NCBI GenBank assembly: GCA_004793585.1
Contig: SRZB01000015.1
Coordinates: 1-64,000 of the forward strand
From: Hominisplanchenecus murintestinalis
Lineage (GTDB): Bacteria; Bacillota; Clostridia; Lachnospirales; Lachnospiraceae
DNA length: 64,000 nucleotides
Direction: 5' to 3'
The position numbers and the translations under genes are program-made. This document shows, in pieces, positions 53,580 to 63,800 of this stretch. Within the stretch, counting starts at the first letter, position 1. The number at the start of each line of letters is the position of its first letter. The notes beneath the pieces were generated by a model. That model was not told the origin of the DNA. It was given only the letters and a program-made list of their open reading frames with translations, and made no database searches.

Positions 53580-55306
53580 GACTTTTCAAGCTCCTTTTCC
53601 GAAAACTGGGACATGCAGATTTCGTGATATACCCCGCACGTCTCCAACAGTTCCCTGTGGGTTCCCAGTCCCACCTGACGGCCGTCATCCAGCACCAGAA
53701 TCTGGTCTGCATCTTTAATAGACGCGGCGCGTTGGGATACGATAAATACCGTCATTCCCCGTGTCTGCGCTGCTATCGCCCGGCGCAGTTTCGCATCTGT
53801 GGCAAAATCCAGCGCCGAAGCGCTGTCGTCAAGAATCAAAATCTCCGGCTCGCCCACCAACGCCCGGGCAATGGTAAGACGCTGACGCTGCCCGCCGGAA
53901 AAATTCTTCCCGCCCTGGAGAACCATTGTCTCCAGTCCGTCCGGCTTCGCCTCTACAAACTCTTTCGCCTGAGCAATTTCCAGCGCACGGTAAATCTCAT
54001 CATCCGACGCCCCCTTCTTCCCCCATTGCATATTTTCACGGATAGTTCCCGCAAACAGTACCGCGTTCTGCGGCACAATCCCTATGTTTCCACGAAGCCG
54101 TGAAAACGGATATTCCCGCACATCCACACCGTCTACCAGCACCTCGCCTGCCGACGCGTCGTAAAATCTGGGAATCAGGTTCACCACTGTACTTTTTCCC
54201 GAACCCGTACCGCCAATAATGCCGATTGTCTGCCCCCGCTTCACTTCCATGCGGATATCAGTAAGCGCATTTTTCCCGCCCTTATAAGCAAAGTCTACAT
54301 GGCGGAAGCTCACTTTCATTTCCCCTTCCCGGATGTCCGTCTCACTCCCGCCTTCCTTCATCCCCGAAGCCTGGGAAAATACATCATTAATGCGCCCCGC
54401 CGATGCAGAAGCCTTCGTCACGGACACAATCAGCATCGACAGCGCCAGCAGCGCCAGCAGCACCTGAGTCATATAGTTAATCAAGGCTATCAGCCCGCCC
54501 TGGGTCAATTCCCCGGAATAAACCGTCCCGCCGCCAAGCCACAATACGACAAGAATCGCCGCATTGATAATCACATACGTCGCCGGGTTAAGCAGTGCTG
54601 AAATCTTCCCAACCAAAAGCTGCATATGCATCAGGCCCTCACTCTCCTCCCGGAAGTCCTGAATCTCATCCTCCTGCCTCGAAAACGCCCGTACAACCCT
54701 GGCGCCTGCCAGGCTCTCCCGCGTAAGGCGCAGCACCACGTCCAGACGATTCTGTACTTTTTTATACAATGGGATCGTCGCCAGCATAATTCCATAAATC
54801 ACCAGGGAAAGCACCGGAACCAATACCACAAAAATCCACGCCAGCCGGGCGTTCACCACAAACGCCATCACTACCGCCCCGACAACGATAAACGGCGAGC
54901 GCAGAAACAGGCGCAGCAACAGATTTACCCCTGCCTGTACCTGATTGATATCACTGGTAAGGCGCGTCACCAACGTAGAAGTCCCAATCATGTCCAGCTC
55001 CGTATAAGAAAAACTGTTAACATGCCGAAACAGATCCTCCCGAAGCGCCGTCCCAAAACCCGTTGCTGCTTTTGCCGCAAAATACTGCGCCGTAGCTGAG
55101 CACAGCAGCCCAAACACCCCAAAAGCCACCATCACGGCACACATCATCATAATATATCCCATATCCCTGTCTCGGATTCCCACATCCACAATCCTCGCCA
55201 TAACCAGAGGCGTGAGCAGCTCAAAACATGCCTCCAGCATCTTAAACATGGGGGCGATAACGCTCTCTTTCTTATATTTCCGCAAATATCTTTTCAATTT
55301 AAACAT
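53576..55306 (-). CDS. ABC exporter, permease-ATPase half with degenerate catalytic site
   Basis: 576 residues from the chosen ATG at 55306 (an in-frame start at 55357 is possible). Six membrane segments; NBD with Walker A GGTGSGKST and canonical signature FSGGQRQ, but the Walker B region reads ILILDDSASALD (Asp in place of the catalytic Glu) and the H-loop reads VSQRAA (Gln for His). This is the usual pattern of the inactive half in BmrCD/TM287-288-type heterodimers, where one ATP site is degenerate. First of the two exporter genes. Confidence 0.93.
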   Translation of the reverse strand: MFKLKRYLRKYKKESVIAPMFKMLEACFELLTPLVMARIVDVGIRDRDMGYIMMMCAVMVAFGVFGLLCSATAQYFAAKAATGFGTALREDLFRHVNSFSYTELDMIGTSTLVTRLTSDINQVQAGVNLLLRLFLRSPFIVVGAVVMAFVVNARLAWIFVVLVPVLSLVIYGIMLATIPLYKKVQNRLDVVLRLTRESLAGARVVRAFSRQEDEIQDFREESEGLMHMQLLVGKISALLNPATYVIINAAILVVLWLGGGTVYSGELTQGGLIALINYMTQVLLALLALSMLIVSVTKASASAGRINDVFSQASGMKEGGSETDIREGEMKVSFRHVDFAYKGGKNALTDIRMEVKRGQTIGIIGGTGSGKSTVVNLIPRFYDASAGEVLVDGVDVREYPFSRLRGNIGIVPQNAVLFAGTIRENMQWGKKGASDDEIYRALEIAQAKEFVEAKPDGLETMVLQGGKNFSGGQRQRLTIARALVGEPEILILDDSASALDFATDAKLRRAIAAQTRGMTVFIVSQRAASIKDADQILVLDDGRQVGLGTHRELLETCGVYHEICMSQFSEKELEKS

Positions 55307-55403
55307 AATCTTCTTTACCCAGCCTTGTCTCATCCAACTTTTTCCGCTATTATACAACTAATCCCCAAAAATGTATAGGGCGCTTTTATACCTTGATTAT
55401 AAC

Positions 55404-55435
55404 AATTGCGGTTTGTCGGGGAGTCTGCCGCAATT
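55404..55435. repeat. 32-bp trace of the palindromic repeat family (member C)
   Basis: AATTGCGGTTTGTCGGGGAGT matches the end of the 952-bp element over 20-plus bases (given here as AATTGCGG then TTTGTCGGGGAGT), and CCGCAATT at 55428-55435 closes the dyad with 55404-55411. It lies upstream of the ABC exporter in the gap before the MerR-type gene and appears to be a solo terminus or deletion relic. Confidence 0.7.
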
Positions 55436-55502
55436 TAGAAACCATACAGCAGCTACAAGATACACATTCATCAAAAAAATTTAATTTTTTGCACATTATC
55501 TA

Positions 55503-55533
55503 TTGACTTTATACCAGCTATATCCCTTATAGT
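55503..55533 (+). promoter_or_regulatory. MerR-type promoter with 19-bp spacer
   Basis: TTGACT (55503-55508) and TATAGT (55528-55533) are 19 bp apart, the stretched spacing that MerR-family activators correct by twisting DNA. It lies 32 bases before the MerR-family gene start, suggesting autoregulation. Confidence 0.7.
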
Positions 55534-55564
55534 GACTGCAAGAACAGAAAGAAAGGAGCATTTA

Positions 55565-56413
55565 ATGAGCATCAAAGAAGCCGAAGCACTGACAGGAATC
55601 ACGAAACAGAACATCCGTTTTTATGAGAAGAAAGGCCTGCTGCATCCACACCGAAACCAGGAAAACGATTACCGCGAGTACACTGATGAGGACATAGAGA
55701 CTTTGAAGAAGATTAAAATCCTGCGGAAACTTGATATCTCTCTTGAGCATATCCAGCGAATTCTGAACGGTGAAGACATGGCCTCTATCATACAGCAACA
55801 GCTCAATTTTCTATTGGAAAGGAAAAATGACCTTGATGCCGCCATCCAGATGTGCCAGTTTCTGCTTCACACTGAAATCACTTCCATGAACACCGAAAAA
55901 GTACTGCGAAAAATGGAGGACATGGAAAAGAAGGGAGGACGTTTTATGACTATCTTAAACGATTACAAAAAAGTAGCCAACGTAGAGGCAAAAAAAGAAT
56001 TTTCTTTCATACCGGACAATATGGCTCTGAACCCTGCACAGTTTACAGAAGCACTCTGCAAGTATGCTTCTGACAATGACTTGAACCTGTGCATTACCCA
56101 CGAGGGAATGTATCCGAAATTTGAAATTGACGGCGTAGAATATGAAGCATATCGGAGTTTCGGAAGATTCGGGGCTGTCATTACATGTGAAATGACACAT
56201 CCTGAATTATTAGAAAAGGAATATGCTGACGTCCCAAAAGAAACCAGCCGCATCTACCGCATGATTCATTGGGCAATTTTTCACACGGCTATTCCCATCA
56301 TAGGCTTTTTATACTTCTGGCTTGTGGGCAAAAACATTTTATTAGCTGCCTGGATGACCATTGTTTACCTGTGCATGCTCCGTTTTGGATTCAGAAGCTT
56401 CCGGGCAAGGTAA
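55565..56413 (+). CDS. MerR-family regulator with C-terminal membrane segments
   Basis: 282 residues. N-terminal MerR winged helix (SIKEAEALTGITKQNIRFYE, DYREYTDEDIETL), coiled-coil linker (about 80-125), then a domain of about 90 residues (with LCITHEGMYPKFEIDGVEYE) and two hydrophobic C-terminal segments (about 230-275). Start at 55565 with GAAAGGAG. The membrane-ended form suggests a one-component sensor at the membrane. The neighbouring exporter, divergently arranged, is a possible target. Confidence 0.88.
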   Translation: MSIKEAEALTGITKQNIRFYEKKGLLHPHRNQENDYREYTDEDIETLKKIKILRKLDISLEHIQRILNGEDMASIIQQQLNFLLERKNDLDAAIQMCQFLLHTEITSMNTEKVLRKMEDMEKKGGRFMTILNDYKKVANVEAKKEFSFIPDNMALNPAQFTEALCKYASDNDLNLCITHEGMYPKFEIDGVEYEAYRSFGRFGAVITCEMTHPELLEKEYADVPKETSRIYRMIHWAIFHTAIPIIGFLYFWLVGKNILLAAWMTIVYLCMLRFGFRSFRAR

Positions 56414-56421
56414 ATCCTATT

Positions 56422-56460
56422 GGCAAAAAACAGTAGCATATCACTGTTTTTTGCCTTTTT
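56422..56460 (+). terminator. Intrinsic terminator of the MerR-family gene
   Basis: A perfect 13-bp stem (56422-56434 with 56443-56455), GGCAAAAAACAGT and its complement, followed by TTTTT. Confidence 0.85.
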
Positions 56461-56472
56461 CTATTTTAGGGG

Positions 56473-56501
56473 TTGACAAAGCGCTCCATGTTTGATAAGA
56501 T
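56473..56501 (+). promoter_or_regulatory. Promoter of tRNA-Gly
   Basis: Consensus TTGACA (56473-56478), 17-bp spacer, TAAGAT (56496-56501), about 30 bases before the mature tRNA. Confidence 0.8.
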
Positions 56502-56531
56502 ATGGAGCGTACCGTTCGAAACGGCACATAT

Positions 56532-56604
56532 GCGCGAGTGGCTCAGTTGGTGGAGCGCGACCTTGCCAAGGTCGAGGCCGCGGGTTCGAGTCCCGTCTCG
56601 CGCT
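56532..56604 (+). tRNA. tRNA-Gly (GCC)
   Basis: A 73-base cloverleaf: acceptor stem GCGCGAG/CTCGCGC, D arm with AGTTGGTGGAGC, anticodon loop CTTGCCAA with GCC, short variable loop, T arm GCGGGTTCGAGTCCCGT. CCA is not encoded; T residues follow at once. Single gene with its own promoter. Confidence 0.95.
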
Positions 56605-56612
56605 TTTTTTAT

Positions 56613-56647
56613 GCCCCGGATTTTAAGTATTCCGGGGCTTTTATTTT
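56613..56647 (+). terminator. Intrinsic terminator after tRNA-Gly
   Basis: GCCCCGGA (56613-56620) pairs with TCCGGGGC (56631-56638), then TTTTATTTT. Confidence 0.8.
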
Positions 56648-56660
56648 CCGGAAACTATAG

Positions 56661-56730
56661 TATAATGATAACTGCCTGAAGCCGGGGGGCAAGTGCTGCC
56701 CAGATTATTGCAAAAATGACTCCAGGCAGT
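56661..56730 (+). promoter_or_regulatory. Promoter -10 box and foldable leader of pyruvate kinase
   Basis: TATAAT at 56661-56666 without a clear -35. The transcript should begin near 56673. Its first part folds: ACTGCCTG (56671-56678) pairs exactly with CAGGCAGT (56723-56730), enclosing a hairpin GGGCA (56687-56691)/TGCCC (56697-56701). About 35 bases separate the closed stem from the pyk ribosome site. I do not recognise a known riboswitch class. Confidence 0.5.
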
Positions 56731-56767
56731 CATCACATCTACATTTTATTTATAGAAAGGATTTTTC

Positions 56768-58192
56768 ATGAGAAAGACAAAAATCATTTGTACTTTAGGA
56801 CCTTCCACTGATAAAGAAGGGATACTGGAAACTTTAATTCAGGAAGGGATGGATGTTGCGCGGTTTAATTTTTCCCACGGTTCCCACGAGGAACAAAAAG
56901 CCCGCCTCACTATTCTGGATGAACTGCGCCGGAAACACGACCGTCCCGTGGCTGCCCTTCTGGACACGAAAGGTCCCGAAATCCGCATTGGCTGTTTTGA
57001 AAACGGCTCTATTGAGCTGAAACAGGGTCAGACCTTTACCCTGACCACCGCCGACATTCCCGGCAATGAAGAGAAAGTATCTATCACTTACAAAAACCTT
57101 TACAAAGATGTGAAATCCGGCGACGCCATTTTGATAGACGATGGCCTAATCGGAATGGAAGTCCGGGAAATCGCAGACGAAGATATCATCTGTACCGTAA
57201 AAAACGGAGGGACGATTTCTAACCGCAAAGGAATCAATGTGCCGGGTGCAGAGCTGAATATGCCTTTTGTCAGCCAGAAAGATTACGAGGATATCCTCTT
57301 CGGCATCCGGGAGGGCTTTGACTTCATCGCTGCTTCCTTTACCCGGACTGCCGCAGATGTCCTTGAAATCCGAAAAATTTTAAAAGAAAACGGCGGTGAG
57401 TTCATCCATATCATCGCAAAGATTGAGAACCGCCAGGGCGTAGACCATATTGACGAAATTATCGAGGCCGCCGACGGCATCATGATTGCCCGCGGAGACA
57501 TGGGCGTAGAAATTCCGTTAGAGGAGGTTCCCGTCATCCAAAAAGAGCTTATCAGTAAAGTTTATACTGCCGGAAAACAGGTTATCACGGCCACCCAGAT
57601 GCTGGACTCTATGATAAAGCATCCACGTCCTACCCGCGCCGAGACCACGGACGTGGCAAACGCCATTTATCAGGGAACCAGCGCCATTATGCTCTCCGGT
57701 GAGACAGCCGCCGGACTGTATCCTGTGGAATCCCTGCAGACTATGGTGCGCATCGCGGAACGCATTGAAAACGATATCGACTATCCGCGGATGTTCCGCG
57801 AAAATACCCATATTGAAAACCCTGATGTGACGACCGCCATCTCCCACGCTGCCTGTCTGACCGCTAACGAACTGAAAGCAAAGGCTGTCATCACCGTCAG
57901 CAAATCAGGAACGACTCCGCGCATGGTTTCCAAATACCATTGCGGATGCCTGATTGTGGGATGCACCACCTCCGAGCATACCTGCCGCCAGCTCAACATC
58001 TGCTGGGGCATACAGCCTATCATGATTAAAGAAGAATACAGTTCTGAAATCCTGTTCCTCCATGCTGTGGAAGCCGCGGAACGGAACGGCCTGGTAGAAG
58101 AAGGCGATATCGCCATCCTGACTGCCGGAGTTCCACTTGGGACGCCCGGAAAGACAAACATCCTGCGCGCCTGTGTGGTAGGGGATTTCTAA
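56768..58192 (+). CDS. pyk: Pyruvate kinase
   Basis: 474 residues; transfers phosphate from phosphoenolpyruvate to ADP in the last step of glycolysis. Seen: RKTKIICTLGPST at the N-terminus, ARFNFSHGSHEE, LLDTKGPEIR, the metal/substrate motif AKIENRQG, ARGDMGVEIPLEEV, and TATQMLDSM. The C-terminal domain is the standard one (about 350-470); the extra PEP-utiliser-like domain found in Bacillus enzymes is absent. GAAAGGA precedes the ATG. Confidence 0.97.
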   Translation: MRKTKIICTLGPSTDKEGILETLIQEGMDVARFNFSHGSHEEQKARLTILDELRRKHDRPVAALLDTKGPEIRIGCFENGSIELKQGQTFTLTTADIPGNEEKVSITYKNLYKDVKSGDAILIDDGLIGMEVREIADEDIICTVKNGGTISNRKGINVPGAELNMPFVSQKDYEDILFGIREGFDFIAASFTRTAADVLEIRKILKENGGEFIHIIAKIENRQGVDHIDEIIEAADGIMIARGDMGVEIPLEEVPVIQKELISKVYTAGKQVITATQMLDSMIKHPRPTRAETTDVANAIYQGTSAIMLSGETAAGLYPVESLQTMVRIAERIENDIDYPRMFRENTHIENPDVTTAISHAACLTANELKAKAVITVSKSGTTPRMVSKYHCGCLIVGCTTSEHTCRQLNICWGIQPIMIKEEYSSEILFLHAVEAAERNGLVEEGDIAILTAGVPLGTPGKTNILRACVVGDF

Positions 58193-58221
58193 AGATACAA
58201 ACCTATATCTTTATCCTGTTA

Positions 58222-58250
58222 GAGCGGAACCAAAACGGTTCCGCTCTTTT
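58222..58250 (+). terminator. Intrinsic terminator of pyk
   Basis: Perfect 10-bp stem GAGCGGAACC (58222-58231) with 58237-58246, 5-base loop, then TTTT. Confidence 0.88.
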
Positions 58251-58389
58251 ATGATTCTTTTGATTATTATCGTTTAATTATCTCTATATTAGATTATTGA
58301 CTTTTCTGTTTTAAAGTATTAAAATTTTATTTAGCACATAAAAGTGCTACTCATTAATTTTCAATTATTTTTAACAAGGAGGAAACAAA

Positions 58390-60780
58390 ATGAACAAAGG
58401 AAAGAGAATTGCCGCCCTGCTCATCGCATTTGCAATGCTGTTTACAGGCATTTTAAGCAATGCGCCATCTGCAGAAGCAGCAAAGAAAAAAGTCAAAATC
58501 AAATCCGTTTCTGTCGCAAGCAGCCTTTCCGGAAACAAAAAGACTGTATATGTGGCAAAGGGAAAGAAAGTAAAGCTGGCAACAACAGTAAAAGCCACGC
58601 CTAACAAAAAGGCAAACAAAAAAGTCTCCTACAAGTCTAAAAACAGTAAAATTGCTTCTGTCAGCGCTTCGGGCGTCATAAAAGGCATCAAACCGGGCTC
58701 TACAAAAATCACGGTAACTTCCAAATCAAACAAGAAAAAGAAAGCCGCTATCACTGTAAAGGTCATGAAAGCCCCTGTCACCAAAGTAACGCTCAAGCAG
58801 AAAAAAGCTACCCTGGAAAAAGGAGCAAAGCTTTCATTAAAAGCAACTGTGAAAGCAAAGAAGGGGGCGGTAAAAACTGTCGGCTGGAAATCTTCTAACC
58901 CCAAAGCCGCTACTGTAAGTTCAAAAGGCGTAGTCAGCGCCGTAGGCGCCGGCACTGCTACCATTACAGCCCAGGCGATTGACGGTTCAAACAAAAAAGC
59001 TTCCTGTAAGGTGACGGTAAATGATTCTGTAAGCCTGACAGGAATGAAAATCCTAAATTCTAATATGATTAGCTTTTCATTAAACAAAGCGTTCTCTCTG
59101 TCTGCAGGGCAGATATCCGTCCATGCTAAATCATATGTGAACGGTGCTTACAGGGGCAATGTAAAAATTTCCGCCCTCTCAACCAATGACCAGCGAAACT
59201 ATCGTCTCTCTCTGCATGACAACATTTATACCGGCAGCTATATCCGCCTCTCAATCCCCGCGCTTCAGGGAAATAAAATACTGGAATGCCAGTATCTTGA
59301 TCCTGTCTGTGCATATACAGATGATGTCGTCCGTACCGGATGGGTAGGGGACGAATTTTCAGATGATTTTTCTTTTGGTTCTCAGGAAATGGGATACAGC
59401 CAGTACGCAATCAACCGGCTCCCGGCCGGCCTGACGGCAACGCCGCATAAATCTTATCTGGAAATCAGCGGAACTCCCACACAGCCCGGCGTAACACAGG
59501 CTGTCTTTACCGCGGTAGACGAACTAGGAAATACTATGACCAAAAATATATATTTTGCCATCGGTTCTGACACAGTCATGGCAGGAGCCGCCGCTCCCCG
59601 CTATATCGTATCGACTGACGCTGGAGCTACGTATGTAAGTCCCAGCATTGTTGGTGGAAGCGGTTCCTACCGCTGTCAGATTCTCGCAGACCCGAAAAAC
59701 TCAGGCGCGCACATTGACGGGGATGGCGACATTGCTATCTATCCAAAGACCCCCGGCGATTACACAGTAACTGTCCGCGCAACAGACACGCAAAATCCGG
59801 CGCGCTTCTGCAACTTCCAGGCAGTGTTCCACGTAGCGCAGGGAATCAGCGTCAGCGGGTACATTAAAGACGCGCAGGGAAACCCTATGGAAGACGCTTA
59901 CGTACGCTTCATAAATAAAAACCTCGCAAACCGCTATGCTTATAGCGGCGGGCTCTACACTAATGAGAAAGGAATCTATACTGCAACGCTTATACCTGGA
60001 ACATATGACGTTAAAATAAGCTATGGAGACAGCACAGAAAGCATTGCCGGCTTTGCTGATAATTACATCGAAAACCAGGCCATGACAGCAAGCAGGTCGG
60101 GATATGATTTCACACTGCCGCTCTATAAAGTGAGCCTGATATCCGGAAACACAGACGCCAGCCTTAACAGAACATGGTATATCAATAATAAACGGGCAGG
60201 ATATGGCTCAACTTTGTATCTGAGACCCGGAACGTATACGCTAACCAGCGATATAACAAATAGCGGGGGAAATACGCACGAAGCCTGGAACGGCAGCTGG
60301 TTCAGCGGAATGACCCTGACCAGAACATATTCAGACGTAAGGCTCTCAGCCGCTGTACGCGTCATCAACACAGCCGTTCAGGCATCTGTCGTAAGCACGC
60401 CCACCGGACAGAGCACTACAGAAACATATCGTTACCCGGCGGCCAAAGACAGCGACTATACAATGGATTGTGACGGCACCAAATATTCTCTCCCCGAAGA
60501 GTCGGTATATGATACTGACGGCGATTGGTATGCTGATGCTGATGCATATACAGCAAGAGTCATCCAGATTACAGAGACAGCCGATTATATATTAGAGTCC
60601 TACTCTGGATATGTTCAGCTTTATGACCAGCAGGGCGCTGTCATAGAACCTTCCTCCGAGGCAGAAGAACAAAAAACATATGCCTCCCTTCCCGCTGGTA
60701 CTTATTATGTCGGAACTGGCAGCTATAGTACTTATGATACAGACATCTGTATGTGGAATGCCAGCAACGCTGAATATTAA
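58390..60780 (+). CDS. Secreted multidomain Big_2 surface protein
   Basis: 796 residues: signal peptide (to about 31), two lysine-rich Big_2 domains (about 35-120 and 125-215, with VSYKSKNSKIASVS and VGWKSSNPKAATVS), a middle region with putative-Ig/cadherin-like folds (about 215-490), a carboxypeptidase-regulatory-like beta domain (about 490-580, GYIKDAQGNPMEDAYVRF), and a C-terminal part resembling PPC-like beta domains (to 796). No LPXTG or membrane anchor. Probably an exported cell-surface protein. AAGGAGG precedes the ATG. Confidence 0.88.
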   Translation: MNKGKRIAALLIAFAMLFTGILSNAPSAEAAKKKVKIKSVSVASSLSGNKKTVYVAKGKKVKLATTVKATPNKKANKKVSYKSKNSKIASVSASGVIKGIKPGSTKITVTSKSNKKKKAAITVKVMKAPVTKVTLKQKKATLEKGAKLSLKATVKAKKGAVKTVGWKSSNPKAATVSSKGVVSAVGAGTATITAQAIDGSNKKASCKVTVNDSVSLTGMKILNSNMISFSLNKAFSLSAGQISVHAKSYVNGAYRGNVKISALSTNDQRNYRLSLHDNIYTGSYIRLSIPALQGNKILECQYLDPVCAYTDDVVRTGWVGDEFSDDFSFGSQEMGYSQYAINRLPAGLTATPHKSYLEISGTPTQPGVTQAVFTAVDELGNTMTKNIYFAIGSDTVMAGAAAPRYIVSTDAGATYVSPSIVGGSGSYRCQILADPKNSGAHIDGDGDIAIYPKTPGDYTVTVRATDTQNPARFCNFQAVFHVAQGISVSGYIKDAQGNPMEDAYVRFINKNLANRYAYSGGLYTNEKGIYTATLIPGTYDVKISYGDSTESIAGFADNYIENQAMTASRSGYDFTLPLYKVSLISGNTDASLNRTWYINNKRAGYGSTLYLRPGTYTLTSDITNSGGNTHEAWNGSWFSGMTLTRTYSDVRLSAAVRVINTAVQASVVSTPTGQSTTETYRYPAAKDSDYTMDCDGTKYSLPEESVYDTDGDWYADADAYTARVIQITETADYILESYSGYVQLYDQQGAVIEPSSEAEEQKTYASLPAGTYYVGTGSYSTYDTDICMWNASNAEY

Positions 60781-60800
60781 GCGACTCTCATAATACCCCA

Positions 60801-60856
60801 ACAGCCCGGGGGCGGCGAGAATCATTCCCACCGCCCCCTGGCTGTCTTTCTTTTTT
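60801..60856. terminator. Strong bidirectional terminator
   Basis: A 15-bp stem with one mismatch (60801-60815 with 60831-60845), ending in TCTTTCTTTTTT on the plus strand. It separates two convergent surface-protein genes. Confidence 0.85.
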
Positions 60857-60858
60857 CA

Positions 60859-63800
60859 CTATTTCACGCGTACTTTCTTCCTCGCGCTGGTTCCTGTGTA
60901 AACCATTTCTCCATTTATTTTGCGGAATCCTGTTATCTTCACATAATAAGTCTTTTTGCTTTTCAGCTTCTTGATAACATAAGAGTTTTTCTGGTTCACA
61001 GTAATTTTTTTCGCCCCTTTAAAGCTGGACTTTGCTGCATACTGGATGATATATCCTTCTGCTCCGTCTATTTTCTTCCAGGATAAGCTCATCTGTTTTT
61101 TCTTCTTGCTTACCGCTTTAGACATTGCAGGTTTTAAAGCTTTAAACTCTGCTTTCAGTGCCGACTCTTCCGCCTGTCTTTGAAGCTCTATTACCTGCTT
61201 CTGAAGTTCCATTGCCTGTCTCAGCAGCTCTTCTGCCCTGGCTCTCTGGTTCTCCGCCTCCTTCTGAGCTTTTGCCCTTTCAGCCTCTGCTTCTTTTTGA
61301 GCCTTTACCCTTTCGGCTTCTGCCGCTTCCCTGTCTTTTTTCCTTGCCTCTTCAGCTTCTTTCTGGGCTTTCTCTAGCAGCTCTTCCGTTTGCTCCTTTG
61401 CCTTTTCTGCCTCCTCCTTTGCCAGACGCTCGGCTTCCTCTGCTGCTGCCTGTGCTTCTGCCGCCTGTCTCTGCAGATCCAGAATACTCCACTTGTACTC
61501 GGAAAGTTCCAAAAGGGTCAGCTGTTTTATCTGAGCTTTCGCCTGTGCTGACAATGCTTCATACTCCGCCCTCACGCTTTCTATCACTGCTTTCTTTGCA
61601 AGCGTCACATCCCCGATGGCAAGTATTTTCCCATCTACTGCCTGCGCCTCCCGCACTGCTGCCTGGAACGCCTCATTTTCTGTCAGCTTTACCTTTACCC
61701 GCACGTCCTGTTTCGGCATGATAAAGGTAAAACGTATCTCCGGCTGATCCGGAACTTCCGTCAGTTCCAACGCACTGCCCGAAACTCCTTTCGCCTCAAC
61801 ATTCAGGAACTCTTTATCCTCTGGAATGTCTACCACAAAAATAGTTACCGTCTCACCCTCGCACGCCGCTTCCTTATCTGTTAACACTCTCGCACCTTCT
61901 ACCGGAACCACCGAAACATCAAACTCCAGAGGAACCAAATTCACATCTGCATTTATAATATTTTCGGAAGTCACGGCAACCGGTACTACTGCCTCCATAC
62001 TATCTGTTCCGGCTGCTATCCTGACGGAATAATTTCCTGCAAAAACCGATGTAAACTGATATACACCCTGTGCATCCGTCAGCGTTTCATCTACCAATTT
62101 ACCATCCTCTCCATACAGTTCTACCGGAATCTTTCGGCTGCTTACAGGCACATTACCGGTATTTACCCTGCCCGCAATGCTGTAAATATCCCTGTAGCTC
62201 AGGAACCTGGCGCCGCACAGCGCCCCATGATCTGCCGACTGATCCTTACATGCGTCTGCCACAATGCGGAGGGTACTGGCTCCCCGGACGTCTATGTTGT
62301 AATAAGCCGCCGGAGTTCTGGAAGTCATCTCACCACTCTCAAATCTCGGCACTGCTTCATCATCCACATAAATCTTAAAATTAATCTTAGAACGCGGAAC
62401 GCCTGTAGGCGAAGCGCCGTTTACCTCTTCTGTATGAGTCGCATACCGAATGCCTGCATACCCCTCAAACCTGTCATATCCTCTGCCTTCTATATTATAA
62501 ACTACGTCTGAATCCGTGGACGAACAGGCATGAATGCCGATTCCTTTATCAAAGTTCATGGCTGTGCTGCCGTCTGCGCCTGTAATGGCAAGCTTATCCC
62601 CCTTTACAGAAACATCCTTGTAAACAGTCTTATTGTACAGTGTATTTTTTACGATGAAATCATTTGGTAAATCACTGATATAATCCGAACCTGCCAGCTC
62701 TGCAAACAGGATTTCATAAACCTGAAAGCTGCCGTCCCTCTTTCTCACTTTTACTACCGTTTTTCCGGGAATATCTTCTGCATCTTCAATAGAATAGTAT
62801 ACGCTTCCATTCACCGGAATTGCTTCTACCATCGGTATCTGATCAGGTTCACTCACCGGGTATACATATTTAAATTTCTCTGGCCGGAACCCATCAAAGT
62901 CCTCCCCGTCAACTGTCAATCCTTCCAGATAGACATTGGGATTCACATAGGACATAAGCTTCGCGTCCGCCCAGTCTGCCCAGTCACCCTGGTCGCTTCC
63001 ATGCATATCGGCCTCCAGCCTCAGTTCCTTGACATTCGACACTGGAATGCTGAAAAACTGTGCATTATTCGCTCCTGATCCGGATGGCGTGCTCTCATAT
63101 AACAGCGCTCCGTCTCCGTATACGCGGAACACGATATCTCCCATATCTTTTTTTGCCGCATCCACGCCCACATAGGCTTCAAATACATCAAGCCCCAGCC
63201 CCGAAATATTGAAATACACATCGCTGGGCGCATCCGCTCCCATGCCTTTCGTAAATTCACGCTCAACGCCATCCACTTTCAGGGTCAAAGTGCCGCCTGC
63301 ACGGTTCTTATCCTTACGGATATTTCCCGGTCTTGTGTTGTTCGGTCCGCAGACAGACTTCGTTTTATCATACTCCAAATCACTTAGATAAACGCTTTCC
63401 TTCACAGACGCATTTTTATTTTTTACCAGCCCGTCAAAGGCGCTTTCTATCCTCTCTGCCGCTGCATCCAGCTCTGCCTGGGTAAAAGCTCCCTCCAGAA
63501 GTTCCCTTGCCTCTTCCAGAGCCTCATCCAGTACCGTCCAGCTCTTTGTTGTATAGCGGTAATATACATACCTTTCTGCTTTTGCCAAAAGCTCTGTCAC
63601 CCGTTTTGTGGAAGCCAGCTGCTCTTTTGCACTCTCCAGATTTTCCGCCGCTTCCATCAGCTGAGCATCCGAAACTTCATCTGCTTCCAGAATGCCCCGG
63701 GCAGCTTCCATCGCGGTTTTAAAGATGTTCCAGGAGTCTGTCGTATAGTTTCCCTCATCCAGTTTCTCAAATTCTTTTATCCGTGCAATAAGTTTCTCCC

